Source: Gemmatimonas sp. (GTDB lineage Bacteria; Gemmatimonadota; Gemmatimonadetes; Gemmatimonadales; Gemmatimonadaceae). From it: 64,000 nucleotides of DNA. The notes under the pieces are model-generated. The model was not told the origin of the DNA, ran no database searches, and was given only the letters and a program-made list of their open reading frames with translations. Shown here piece by piece: positions 43,237-51,962 of the stretch; within the stretch, counting starts at the first letter, position 1; each line of letters starts with the position of its first letter. The position numbers and the translations under genes were made by a program. The stretch is taken from assembly GCF_027531815.1 (NCBI RefSeq), contig NZ_JAPZSK010000001.1, forward strand, positions 1-64,000, given 5' to 3'.

Positions 43237-44127
43237 TCAGCGCGCCTCACCCTGCCCCACGGTGGCGCTTGCGCGCGCCACCCGGAAGAAGCGCGGCGTG
43301 TCGGCACCGGTCGCTGCAGGGTGTGCCAACCCGAGCGAGGCGAAGAGCCCGCCGCAGTCGCTGTCGCCGGGGGCAGACATGCACCCCAGTGCCGTCTGCG
43401 GCTGGTTGCGCCGCACGTCGCTGCGTGCGAGCAGCGCGCCGAGGTCGGCGACGATTACGTCACGTGACGGGTCGAAGCCGGCCAGTGCCACATCGGCACG
43501 GTTGGGCTGCGCGCACGACGTGGGGGACTTGGCCCCCGCCTCGCCGGTGCACCCGGTGCTGCCCAGATGAATGACCCAGCCGGTTGCAGCCGAATCGCCT
43601 TGTGCAGCCCGCAGGTCGACACGCAGGAACTTGTAGCCACCGTTCCACGACCAGAAGAGGCGCGACAGCGAGAGCGGCGCAGGCTGCGCCGCGAGATCGC
43701 CGTGGTTGCGCGCAAACGGCACACCGAGGGTGAACGCCACGCCGCGATAGCTACCGGCAGGCGCGAGCACGGTGATCTCCGGGTGCATCTCGGGCGTCCC
43801 ACCACTGCAGGGGCCGGTGCCGTTCTCGACATCCACGAGCGCGACATCACGGTCCTGCCATGGCGCCCGCGGCTGGATGGCAGCCGCTATCGTATCACCA
43901 CGCGCATTCACCAACCGCACGTTGTGCACGTAGAAGCGGAACTCGCTGGCCGTAATGGTGGCACCGGTGGTGCCGATACCGCTGTAGCTACGTCCGCACA
44001 CGAACGGTTCGCTGCCAACCATCGCCTGTACGCGGATGGTCACCGGGACAAGCGAATCGGCTACGGCGGGGAACAGCGGCGCGGGCGCCACGCTGGCAGC
44101 GGCGAGCGCGGCAAGCACAGTCAACAT
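43237..44127 (-). CDS. mbnP: copper-binding MbnP family protein (metallo-mystery pair)
   Basis: A 296-residue exported protein of the MbnP family (AZL_007920/MXAN_0976, 'four-Cys motif'). Cys residues are at 44, 107, 193, 205, 249 and 258, forming likely disulfides. The conserved aromatic segment 'FWSWNGGYKFLRVD' (158-171) holds Trp159 and Trp161, among which the MbnH target Trp is to be sought; His187 and the N-terminal Trp may bind copper. MbnP binds copper through an unusual site that includes the kynurenine. The ATG at 44127 follows a GGAG. It heads the mbnP-mbnH-copC-copD operon. No methanobactin genes are near. Confidence 0.9.
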   Translation of the reverse strand: MLTVLAALAAASVAPAPLFPAVADSLVPVTIRVQAMVGSEPFVCGRSYSGIGTTGATITASEFRFYVHNVRLVNARGDTIAAAIQPRAPWQDRDVALVDVENGTGPCSGGTPEMHPEITVLAPAGSYRGVAFTLGVPFARNHGDLAAQPAPLSLSRLFWSWNGGYKFLRVDLRAAQGDSAATGWVIHLGSTGCTGEAGAKSPTSCAQPNRADVALAGFDPSRDVIVADLGALLARSDVRRNQPQTALGCMSAPGDSDCGGLFASLGLAHPAATGADTPRFFRVARASATVGQGEAR

Positions 44128-44287
44128 GATGATTCTCCGGGCGAGGCACGTCGCCTCCGCACTCCGCGAATCGGAGCGCGCGGGACGCGCGCGGTGTGAG
44201 CAGCCGCTCGCCGATGGGGCACCGGTGACCCGGGTCCCCGCTGGCGATGACGGCGCAGGCGTCGTCGCCGCCCTCTGGGCAGCAACG

Positions 44288-44701
44288 TTACGCGGTCGCG
44301 GAGAACCCCGGAGGCGCCGTGGCCGGCGGGTGACGGTGCGTAGCGCGTGTATCGAGGCGCACCGCAGCGTGGCGCGGCGGCACGTCCCCACCCAACGCGA
44401 CATTCAGCACGCCGGCCGTTGGCGGCTCCGACGCCGGCATGGCAACCACAGTGGCCGCACAGCAATCGCTGACGCAGTCGCAGGGGGTGGTACGCGAGGG
44501 TCCGTCGTCCGCCGGCGCGCCTGGCGTGAGCGGCCCAGCCATCGCCGCGTGATGCGCGTGAGACGCCGTGGTCGGCACGGACAGCACCGCTTCCCCCGCG
44601 GCACTGTGCAGCTCCGCAAGTTGGGCGGACGCATGGTGCGGGCACTGCGGCTGAAGCGGCAGCACCAGACGTGCTGTCATCCACACCAGTGTCAGGAACA
44701 T
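44288..44701 (-). CDS. exported Cys/His-rich small protein (family 1)
   Basis: A 137-residue protein with a hydrophobic N-terminus (residues 1-15) and a CPHH, HAHH and CDCVSDCC cluster, suited to bind copper or zinc. Its C-terminus 'RHPPATAPP' matches that of the protein at 45320-45808, so they are likely paralogs of one family (DUF2946-like in character). An upstream ATG at 44731 is also possible. It sits 160 bp upstream of mbnP in the same direction. Confidence 0.6.
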   Translation of the reverse strand: MFLTLVWMTARLVLPLQPQCPHHASAQLAELHSAAGEAVLSVPTTASHAHHAAMAGPLTPGAPADDGPSRTTPCDCVSDCCAATVVAMPASEPPTAGVLNVALGGDVPPRHAAVRLDTRATHRHPPATAPPGFSATA

Positions 44702-44918
44702 CCCTGACCAGTCTCTGCATACACGCCGCATATCGTAACGCTAGGGCGATCCCCGCCTGTCTGTCAAATCATGGCCCACCCGGGCTGTGGGACGCGAAGG
44801 GCTCGGCACCGTCCGCCGCCGCAGCGCTGGCGCTGCCCAGGCCCCGAGCGTGCGAACGCCACGTTGTCAGTGCCCCCCTCCGTTCATCAGCTTCCGTCAC
44901 CCTACCACATTTCACACC

Positions 44919-45266
44919 ATGCAGACGGATTCGCTTCTCGTTTCCGGTACGGAAACCCCAGCGGTGGCACGCACCATCATCACGACCGCGATGAGCCCGT
45001 ATTGCCCGGGGCTCACGCTTGAGGTGTGCCCCAGCCCCCAAGCGGATAGCCTGCGGCGCGTCATCATCGCGCGAGTACAGCGGGGCGATACGCGAACGAT
45101 GATCGAGGCCGACCTCGAGCGCGACTTCGGCGCCGAGATCCGGTCGATGCCCAAGGCCGAGGGGTTCGGGCTGGTCGGCTGGGCCGTGCCGGGGCTCGTC
45201 GTGCTCGTGGGGGCGTTCATCGTGACGCGGTGGCTGCGCGGGCAGGTGCGGCGCACTGAACCGTGA
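44919..45266 (+). CDS. CcmH-like cytochrome c biogenesis protein
   Basis: A 115-residue protein like the CcmH/NrfF family, which reduces apocytochrome c for haem attachment. The motif is 'SPYCPGLTLEVCPSPQADSLR' in parts: Cys29 and Cys37 are separated by seven residues, rather than the usual CXXC. A membrane helix follows at 84-103. This variant form occurs in Gemmatimonadota and Acidobacteriota-type genomes. A short N-terminal part has no signal peptide. No ccm operon is adjacent. The many c-type cytochromes in the window would need such a factor. Confidence 0.75.
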   Translation: MQTDSLLVSGTETPAVARTIITTAMSPYCPGLTLEVCPSPQADSLRRVIIARVQRGDTRTMIEADLERDFGAEIRSMPKAEGFGLVGWAVPGLVVLVGAFIVTRWLRGQVRRTEP

Positions 45267-45319
45267 CGATGGATGGGCATGGGGATTGCGCCGGCCCTCG
45301 CCGAGGTTAGGATCACTTC

Positions 45320-45808
45320 ATGGGTGATTTTCGCCGCCTGCCCGCCGCGCTGTTCCTCATGCTCCACCTCGTGGTGGGCATGCGGCCGGCCGTGCCGTCG
45401 GCGGCGATGCAGCATTCGCCCTACCCGATGCAGCCCGTAGTGGCCTTGGCGACGGCAGCCGGCCAACAGGCCGATCACGGCGCCCACGGCATCCACGGGG
45501 CACCGTCGTCCGACGACGCTGCTCAGGCGCACGCAGCGAACGACCCGCCGTGTCATCGGGTCGACGCCGAAGGATCTGCACCCGATGGTGCCCCCGCCTC
45601 CGAGCATTCGTCGCATCACGATGCCGGATGCCATGGCGCGCCCTGCTGTGCTCCCGTGATGCCGCACGGGCAAATCCGGGCCATTGCCACGCGCGATGTG
45701 CCCGCGGCCCGCCAGCGTCCGCTGGTCGGTGCCGCCCGCGTGGTCTTTGCCGACGGCGCGCGTCGCCGGCCGCCGGCCACCGCACCACCCACCGCCCTGA
45801 ACGCCTGA
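45320..45808 (+). CDS. exported Cys/His-rich small protein (family 1)
   Basis: A 162-residue protein with a signal-like N-terminus (about 1-27) and many His (HGAHGIHG, HSSHHDAGCHGAPCC) and Cys residues for soft-metal binding. It shares the 'PPATAPP' C-terminus and general layout with the 44288-44701 protein, so the two are paralogs on opposite strands around the CcmH-like gene. Function unknown; a periplasmic copper-binding role is a guess from context. Confidence 0.6.
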   Translation: MGDFRRLPAALFLMLHLVVGMRPAVPSAAMQHSPYPMQPVVALATAAGQQADHGAHGIHGAPSSDDAAQAHAANDPPCHRVDAEGSAPDGAPASEHSSHHDAGCHGAPCCAPVMPHGQIRAIATRDVPAARQRPLVGAARVVFADGARRRPPATAPPTALNA

Positions 45809-46190
45809 CGTTCGGGGTTGCCCGCCCGGACGAACGGGCGTGCCCCGCGCGGCCTGGCCCCGCGCTGAACTCCCGCGGTCACGCGCGTCTGTAGCGGCGC
45901 GTCGCTCTCTCCGCTCTGGTGCGATGTCGTGCACCGGCAGGAGACTCCGCGAGCCCTTCCGACAATTCGACTCCGTACGCCCCGCGTACGCCCCATGCAG
46001 GTCGCCCGCGCCGTTGCCGCGCGCCGGCATCCCGCAGGTGGCCTCGTGGCCGGAGTCTGCGCACACGCCAGGAACCCTCTAGCCAAGGTCTCCAGTCCTG
46101 GTGTGTCCCCCCATCCGGCGGGCCCGCCGGGTGGGGGGGAGCAGGTCCCAGGTGGGGCCTGTGCGGTACTCACTTCTTCCCATTCGTCTC
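45809..46190. other. 382-bp gap with strong hairpins upstream of cytochrome c gene
   Basis: No gene is visible. Two hairpins stand out: CGGGG-TT-GCCCG with CGGGC-G-TGCCCCG right after the stop of the Cys/His-rich gene (45814-45846), a terminator candidate; and a near-perfect 16-bp stem beginning CCCCCCATCCGGCGGG at 46106-46137, 50 bp before the cytochrome start, enclosed in a second weaker stem (GGTCTCC.../...GGCC). Confidence 0.55.
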
Positions 46191-46742
46191 ATGCGTTTCT
46201 CTATCGCTACCGCGTCGATGGCTGCTGCCGTTGTCGCGCTCGCGGCGTGCGGCGGCGACAAGCCAGCCGATACGCCCCCCGCCGACAGCGCCGCCCCCGC
46301 GCCCGCAGCCACGCCCGCTCCCACCGATTCCGCGGCGCCGGTCGCCGCCGCGGGCAACGTCTCCATGGAAAAGGGGCAGGAGATCTACGCCCGCTGCGTC
46401 ACCTGCCATCAGCAGAACGGCGACGGCGTGCTGGGCGCATTCCCGCCGCTCGCCGGCTCGGAATGGGTGACCGGCCCAGTCGCTCGCCCCATCGCCATCC
46501 TGCTGCATGGTCTTCAGGGAGAAATCACGGTCAAGGGGACCAAGTACAACAGCATGATGCTGGCCTATGGCACAGGGGCTCCGATGACCGACGAGGAAGT
46601 CGCGTCGGTGCTCACCTATGTGCGCGGCAGCTTCGGCAACACGGCCTCGGCTGTCACTGTCGAGGATGTGGCGAAGGTGCGCACGGCCACCGCTGGCCGC
46701 TCCGCGCCCATGTCCCAGAAGGACCTCGAGGCGCTGCAGTAA
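46191..46742 (+). CDS. lipoprotein cytochrome c
   Basis: A 183-residue protein with a lipobox (Cys20 in LAACGG), a Pro/Ala/Asp-rich linker (21-55) that lets the domain swing away from the membrane, and one class I cytochrome c domain with haem site CVTCH (69-73) and probable axial Met in 'YNSMMLAYG'. It carries electrons in the periplasm. The next gene starts at its stop codon (TAATG), and a DJ-1-like gene follows. Confidence 0.88.
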   Translation: MRFSIATASMAAAVVALAACGGDKPADTPPADSAAPAPAATPAPTDSAAPVAAAGNVSMEKGQEIYARCVTCHQQNGDGVLGAFPPLAGSEWVTGPVARPIAILLHGLQGEITVKGTKYNSMMLAYGTGAPMTDEEVASVLTYVRGSFGNTASAVTVEDVAKVRTATAGRSAPMSQKDLEALQ

Positions 46743-47335
46743 TGCGGTCGCGTCACCCGGCCTTCGTGCTCGGGGTGGCGCTCCTTGGTGGTGGTATCGG
46801 GAGTGCGTGCGCTCCCGATACCGCTCCTCGTGACACTCCCCAGGCAGCTCGCGGGTCCACGCGCGCATCTTCGGCAACGCCCCGGCAGGCGGGCTATGCC
46901 ACCATGCACGACACCATGCCGGAAGCCATTCACCACGCGAAGCATGCGGCGGTGGAGCGACCGGCGGCGGAGATTCCGCGCTCGCAGTCGGCCGAGGCGT
47001 TCGCCACACGCCTCGAGCGTATTCCCGGTACCAAGGACGCATGGCTGTCGTTCACACTGCGTCGTCGACTGGACGGGGCCTTCGCCCGGCAGACCGACAC
47101 GGTCAAGTTGCTCATGAATTGCAACGCCGACTCGCTGCTGGTTCTCAACCGCAAAGGCTATGCGCTCTCCACCCGGATCATCCTGGCGCCGGGGCAACTG
47201 CTCTCGTTTTCTGCGACCGACCAGCAGCGCATTCGGGTATTCGGCCTCCGCCCGGTGTCGGCCGGCCAGCGCAGCGAATCGCTCGTGCGCTTCGCGCTGG
47301 GTGGGGATCTCGTAGTGCGCACGCCCGTCGACTGA
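46742..47335 (+). CDS. exported lipoprotein-like protein, unknown
   Basis: A 197-residue protein with a signal peptide and Cys at about 23 ('GSACAPD'), giving a probable lipoprotein. No recognised motif; His and Met lie in the middle ('HDTMPEAIHHAKHA'). It overlaps the cytochrome stop and precedes a DJ-1/PfpI-type gene by 23 bp, so the three probably form one operon. Confidence 0.6.
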   Translation: MRSRHPAFVLGVALLGGGIGSACAPDTAPRDTPQAARGSTRASSATPRQAGYATMHDTMPEAIHHAKHAAVERPAAEIPRSQSAEAFATRLERIPGTKDAWLSFTLRRRLDGAFARQTDTVKLLMNCNADSLLVLNRKGYALSTRIILAPGQLLSFSATDQQRIRVFGLRPVSAGQRSESLVRFALGGDLVVRTPVD

Positions 47336-47357
47336 TCTTTCACTCTGGAGGTACAGC

Positions 47358-48227
47358 ATGAATCGTCGGACGTTCAGTACGCAGACCCTGGCGGCGGCCA
47401 CGGCGATCGCCACCGGTGCGCTGTCCGCGTGCCGCACACGCCCCGCCACAGCGGTTGCCGCGGCCCAACACGAGAATGCGATGGTGCACCTCATCGACGA
47501 GCTGGCCGATGGCGATGCCGCACAGCGTGCGCTCATTCTTCCGGCAACCCCGCGACGCATCGGCATGCTGGTGTACCCGGGGATGTATCCGCTCGACCTC
47601 CTTGGACCGAAGACGGTGTTCAACGATCTGCTGAACACGCGGGTCCACCTCATCGCCCCGACGCTCTCCCCGGTGCCGGCAGGGAACGGGGTGAGCATTA
47701 CGCCCGATGTGACATACGACAGTTGTCCAACGGGGCTCGATGTGATCTTCGTACCCGGCGGTGGTGACGGCACCGTGCGGCTCATGCAGCACACGCCCAC
47801 ATTGCAGTTCCTGCGCACACAGGCCGAGTCGGCCCGTTGGGTCACGAGCGTATGTACCGGCTCACTCGTGCTGGGCGCGGCGGGCCTGCTCGATGGCTAC
47901 CGCGCCACCACGCACTGGGTCACGCACGACGTGTTGCGCCTCCTGGGCGCCACGCCGGTGCACGAGCGGGTGGTCGAAGATCGCAACCGCATCACCTCGG
48001 CGGGCGTCACGGCGGGGCTCGACATGGCGTTCACGCTCACGGCGCGCCTGGCCGGAGAGAACTACGCGCGGGCCGAGATGCTCAACATCGAGTACGACCC
48101 CGACCCGCCGTTCCGCGCTGGCTCGCCGAAGCGAGCAGGCCGAAAGATCACCAACGCGCTGTCCGGCATGTACGCCGGTATCGTGTCATCGGCCACGGCC
48201 GTCGCCAAGGCGCGGGCGCGGGGGTGA
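47358..48227 (+). CDS. DJ-1/PfpI family protein (exported)
   Basis: A 289-residue protein with a Tat-like N-terminus (NRRTF) and lipobox-like Cys25 ('LSACRTR'). The domain is DJ-1/PfpI in the isonitrile-hydratase/GlxA subgroup: 'IGMLVYPGMYPLDLLGPKTVF', the nucleophile elbow 'WVTSVCTGSLVLGAAGLLDG' with Cys at about 168, and 'ATTHW'. There is no AraC-type DNA-binding domain. It could be an enzyme acting on small molecules; the substrate is unknown. A ribosome site GGAGGT precedes the ATG. Confidence 0.85.
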   Translation: MNRRTFSTQTLAAATAIATGALSACRTRPATAVAAAQHENAMVHLIDELADGDAAQRALILPATPRRIGMLVYPGMYPLDLLGPKTVFNDLLNTRVHLIAPTLSPVPAGNGVSITPDVTYDSCPTGLDVIFVPGGGDGTVRLMQHTPTLQFLRTQAESARWVTSVCTGSLVLGAAGLLDGYRATTHWVTHDVLRLLGATPVHERVVEDRNRITSAGVTAGLDMAFTLTARLAGENYARAEMLNIEYDPDPPFRAGSPKRAGRKITNALSGMYAGIVSSATAVAKARARG

Positions 48228-48256
48228 TGACGGATACGGCAGCAGGTGGCCGTGCG

Positions 48257-49681
48257 CTACTCGTGCACCGCCACCCGCTTCAGCCGTCGCCACCCCACCC
48301 ACCATAGCAGCGCGGTGGGCAACAACAGCGCCAGCAGGGTGCCACCCTGCCCCGCCAGCACCTCGCCAACCGATCTATCGTCGTAGGCAAAGCGGGGGAG
48401 CGACGCGAGCTCGGCGTGACGCACCTTGCGCTCGCCGAACACGCGCTGAAAGAAGAAGGTCTGCCACGCTTCGTGGTGGCGGTCGATGGCGGCGTCGAAC
48501 CGGCGGAATCGCGCCAGGCTACGATCGGCGAGATCGTGCAGCAGCTCCTGCGCCATCACGGCGGGACTCGCCATGCTGGCCAGCGCCGCGGCGCGATGCT
48601 GCGCGGCCAACGCCGAGTCGAACGCGGCGTACACGGGGCGCATGGCGTCGTTGGCCCGCTCCTGTTGCGCCAGCGTGCGTCCCCACGCATTGCTCGCCGC
48701 CAGTACCCCGGTCTGCAGCATCTCGGGGTGATCGGCGAGGAACTGGTTCACGGCGGTATCGCCCTGCGCGGCGGCCTCGTCGCTGGCGGCGCGCAGTGCC
48801 GTGGTGAGCGCCACCCGCGATGGCGATGGATACACCGCCGACACCACGGCGCTGACGGTCGCGGGAATGACCACCACCACCACGAGCCAGCTCCCCAGCA
48901 GCAGGACGGCACTTGCCGCCGACGACCGGGCCGTGGCGTTGACCACCGCGATCACCCCCACCCAGAAGGCGGCGTACAGCAGCACGACCCCCAGCCAGAG
49001 CAGCAGGCGCAGCAGGACTGCCGGGTCACCGAGTGGCACGCCCACGAGCCACGCCATGAGACCGAGCAACACGCACGCCACGCCCAGCACGAACCCGGCG
49101 CGCACCCCCAGCTTGGCCAGCAACACGCGACTGGCCGGCACCGGCTGCGCGCGCCACAGCGCCATGGTACCCTGGTCGCGTTCACCGGTGATGGTGTTGT
49201 AGGTCAGGGCAATGAGCAGCAGCGGCAGCACCCACACCACCACGAACACCAGGTCGAACCGTCCCGCCAGCAGGTTGTGCGGATTCTCCACTTCGTCGGT
49301 GGCCATGAAGCTGGCCTTGCTGCGCACCGAGACACGCGCGTAGTACGGGTGCAGGTCGCTCGCGCCCACGGCCAGCCCCCCCAGAGGCGGCACATCGAGA
49401 ATGGCATGAGTGGTGGCCCCCGACGCCCCGAGTACGCCCGCCGGTGGCACGCTCACGGTACTGTCCCCCTCGGCGCGCTGCAGCAACGAATCGAGCTTGG
49501 CCAAACGCTCGCTGTCGGCACGGCGGATATCGGCGACCGCCGCTCGCTGGAAGCTGCTCCACTGTCGGCCGTTCCAGGCGCCATACAGCGCGACGGCGGT
49601 GAACAGGACCGCCAGCACCCACGGCGCACGATCAGCCAGCAGCAGGCGCCATTCGTTGCGCCACACGGTGGGCCATCGCAT
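48257..49681 (-). CDS. ABC-2 type permease with DUF3526-like domain (2)
   Basis: A 474-residue inner-membrane protein with a helix at about 20-38, a large periplasmic loop (to about 150), then five further helices ('LVFVVVWVLPLLLIALTYNTITGERDQGTMALWRAQPV' with the conserved ERxxGT signature), and a second periplasmic domain before the last helix. Its ATG (49681) overlaps the stop of the preceding permease gene. The two permeases and the ATPase form one exporter-like complex. Confidence 0.85.
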   Translation of the reverse strand: MRWPTVWRNEWRLLLADRAPWVLAVLFTAVALYGAWNGRQWSSFQRAAVADIRRADSERLAKLDSLLQRAEGDSTVSVPPAGVLGASGATTHAILDVPPLGGLAVGASDLHPYYARVSVRSKASFMATDEVENPHNLLAGRFDLVFVVVWVLPLLLIALTYNTITGERDQGTMALWRAQPVPASRVLLAKLGVRAGFVLGVACVLLGLMAWLVGVPLGDPAVLLRLLLWLGVVLLYAAFWVGVIAVVNATARSSAASAVLLLGSWLVVVVVIPATVSAVVSAVYPSPSRVALTTALRAASDEAAAQGDTAVNQFLADHPEMLQTGVLAASNAWGRTLAQQERANDAMRPVYAAFDSALAAQHRAAALASMASPAVMAQELLHDLADRSLARFRRFDAAIDRHHEAWQTFFFQRVFGERKVRHAELASLPRFAYDDRSVGEVLAGQGGTLLALLLPTALLWWVGWRRLKRVAVHE

Positions 49682-51099
49682 CAGACGACCGGGGCGGCGG
49701 GGGCGCGCCACACCAGAGCGAGAGCCAGCACCAGCCACCCGGCCAGCACGAGCAACGCCGCCGCCTGTGTCGCGACCGACTGACGCACCGGCGGCGCATC
49801 GTATTCGAACGGGGGATACTTGGCCCACAGCTCGGGCGGCGCCTTCCAGTCCCATTCGCCGGTGAGCGTGTTGTCGCGGAAGTAATTGTTGGTCCAGCGA
49901 ATGAGCCCGCGACGATAGAGCTCGGCCTGCACGGCAAAGTGCCGGTGCTGTTCCACGTCCGTCCCGGCGAGCCCCATGGAGAGCGAGCGCACCGCCAGCA
50001 ACGGGGACACGAGCCCCATCCACTGCGTGAGCGTATTTTGCGCGCGGTAGCGATCGTACAGATCGCCGAAGTGCCGGTCGAACACCGTGTTGGCGTATTC
50101 TTCCGAGGCCTGCATGGCAATGGCATCGAAGTTCACCGGGAGCGCCTCCAGCGACACCGCCCGGTACTCACGCAGCGCCTGCGCCTCGACCGCCTTGCGC
50201 CGCGCATCGGCGGGGTTGTGACCGTCGAGTCCCTGCTCGATATCGCGCTGCATCGCCGCCTGGAACGCCACCGCCGACGTCGTGGGGTGCAGCTGCCGCG
50301 CGAGATCGGCCACTGCCCGCGGGGCCACGAGCGAATTCATCGTCCAGAAGCCCAGCAGCAGCACCAGCGCCACACGCACGTTACGGGCGCGTGCGGAAAC
50401 CACCAGGGCCAGCGCCAGCAGCACGGCGAAATACGCCAGATACGTCAGCATGAGGAGCGCGAACCGCACCAGGTCATCGGCTCCGCGCCCGCCGCCGGCG
50501 CCAAGCCAGAGCGTGGCCACGCCAAGCAGCGTGGCCGGTACCAGCACGACCGCGAGCGCCGAGGCGATGCCGGCCGCCTTGCCCAGCATGAGGGTGCGCA
50601 TGGGTACGCCAATGGCCGCCAACTGCCGCAGCGTGCCGGTTTCCCGCTCACCCGCGAAGGCCGGAAACGCCAGCATCACGATGAGCAGCGGCACCAGCAG
50701 CTGCAGCACCGCGGCGGCGGTCCATTCGCCGAAGCGGGCCACGTTGGGGCGGTCCATTGCCGGCCGGCGCGTGAACTCGTTCTGCTTGTGCGCCTCGAGC
50801 CATGTCGTCACGCCGGTGTATGCATCGACGCCGTGATCGACGAACGACAGCGGCAGCGACGGCTTGAACACCCAGAGGCCGTAGTGCGCCGCCGAGTGCG
50901 GATTCTTGGCGCCCTGGTTGACCCAGAACCCGCGCATGGCTTCCTGCGCGGCCTCATGGTCGCGTGCGGTGCCGCGCGAGGTGGTGAGCCCGGTGAGCAA
51001 CGCCACCGCGAGCAGCAGCAGCAGGGCCACGGCGGCCACGCGGAAACGACCGTCGCGCCACATCTCCATGCGTTCCTTGCGGGCGATATGCGCAATCAT
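49681..51099 (-). CDS. ABC-2 type permease with DUF3526-like domain (1)
   Basis: A 472-residue partner of the permease that follows, built the same way: N-terminal helix, large loop with 'FTRRPAMDRP', helices containing 'LIVMLAFPAFAGERETGTLRQLAA', and a late periplasmic domain. The ATG at 51099 is 10 bp after the ATPase stop. DUF3526 permeases occur in operons controlled by metal levels in other bacteria; the cargo is not established. Context here (an operator of zinc type upstream) suggests a link with zinc, without proof. Confidence 0.85.
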   Translation of the reverse strand: MIAHIARKERMEMWRDGRFRVAAVALLLLLAVALLTGLTTSRGTARDHEAAQEAMRGFWVNQGAKNPHSAAHYGLWVFKPSLPLSFVDHGVDAYTGVTTWLEAHKQNEFTRRPAMDRPNVARFGEWTAAAVLQLLVPLLIVMLAFPAFAGERETGTLRQLAAIGVPMRTLMLGKAAGIASALAVVLVPATLLGVATLWLGAGGGRGADDLVRFALLMLTYLAYFAVLLALALVVSARARNVRVALVLLLGFWTMNSLVAPRAVADLARQLHPTTSAVAFQAAMQRDIEQGLDGHNPADARRKAVEAQALREYRAVSLEALPVNFDAIAMQASEEYANTVFDRHFGDLYDRYRAQNTLTQWMGLVSPLLAVRSLSMGLAGTDVEQHRHFAVQAELYRRGLIRWTNNYFRDNTLTGEWDWKAPPELWAKYPPFEYDAPPVRQSVATQAAALLVLAGWLVLALALVWRAPAAPVV

Positions 51100-51109
51100 G
51101 GGTGGCCCC

Positions 51110-51880
51110 TCAGTCGTGCATGTGGGTGAGATACAGCTGTTCGAGATCGGTATGTCCGATGTCGGCGGTCGCCAGTTCGGCCACGAGCGTGCCACGCTTC
51201 ATGATGCCCACGCGCGTCCCTGACTCCTTGGCGCGAAAGAGATCGTGGGTGGCCATGAGCACCGCCGCGCCGCGCTCCCGAAGCTTCCCGATGAGTTCGG
51301 AGAATTCGTTGGACGCCTTGGGATCGAGCCCCGAGGTGGGTTCGTCGAGCAGCAGCACGTCGGCCTGGCGCGCGACGGCAATGGCAATGCCCACCTTCTG
51401 TCGCATCCCCTTGGAGAATCCGCCCACGCGCTGCTTGATCTGTTCGTCGCGAAGCCCCACGTCGCGCAGGTGCGCGATGAGCTCCTCCGTCGGCAACGGC
51501 GCCGCTGCGGCAAGCCCGGCGAAGTAGTCGAGATTCTCGAGCGCCGTGAGCTGCTTGTAGAGCATCACCGTTTCCGGGATGTACGCGAGGTGTCGCTTGG
51601 CCTGCAGCGGGTCGCGCGTGACGTCGATGCCGCACACTTCCGCTGTCCCCGCGGAAGGCGCGACGAAGTTGAGGAAGAGATTGATGGTCGTGCTCTTCCC
51701 GGCCCCGTTGGCCCCCAACAGGCAGTAGACCTCGCCCGCGTTGATGGTGAGGTCGAGGGCGTTGAGCGCCACCACATCGCCGTAGCGCTTGGTGAGGCCA
51801 CGGGCAGCGAGGCGGGGAACAGCGGGCGTGGCCGCCAATGTGGTGGCAGAGGCCGATACCGCGAGATCCGTGGAATGCAT
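51110..51880 (-). CDS. ABC transporter ATP-binding protein
   Basis: A 256-residue ABC ATPase of the CcmA/NosF-like class: Walker A GANGAGKST (56-64), C-loop around FSKGM near 154, Walker B LLLDEP near 175 and the His switch 'MATHD' at about 208. It energises the two downstream permeases. An N-terminal 25-residue extension is low-complexity. It is divergent from a lipoprotein gene; Zur-type operator D lies between. Confidence 0.92.
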   Translation of the reverse strand: MHSTDLAVSASATTLAATPAVPRLAARGLTKRYGDVVALNALDLTINAGEVYCLLGANGAGKSTTINLFLNFVAPSAGTAEVCGIDVTRDPLQAKRHLAYIPETVMLYKQLTALENLDYFAGLAAAAPLPTEELIAHLRDVGLRDEQIKQRVGGFSKGMRQKVGIAIAVARQADVLLLDEPTSGLDPKASNEFSELIGKLRERGAAVLMATHDLFRAKESGTRVGIMKRGTLVAELATADIGHTDLEQLYLTHMHD

Positions 51881-51937
51881 GGCGCGACCGGCGTTGGTGA
51901 GCCGACCGACCCGAAAGAATCGGCGGCATTGCTATGC

Positions 51938-51953
51938 TGATAGAGCCTTATCA
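51938..51953. promoter_or_regulatory. Zur-type operator D and promoter (ABC / lipoprotein)
   Basis: The site TGATAG-AGCC-TTATCA matches the 16-bp palindrome found at three other places. A TTGCTA (51929-51934) and CATTAT (51952-51957) with a 17-bp spacer make a promoter for the plus-strand gene, whose ATG follows by 5 bases; the palindrome covers the spacer and the start of the -10 box. Confidence 0.65.
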
Positions 51954-51962
51954 TTATCGCTG

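Noticed and set aside
42066-44127. Methanobactin biosynthesis cluster
   Set aside because: Only the mbnP/mbnH pair is present; no precursor or mbnB/mbnC gene.
44912-46066. 384-residue open frame on the minus strand
   Set aside because: Shadow of the CcmH-like and Cys/His-rich genes; no coherent domain.
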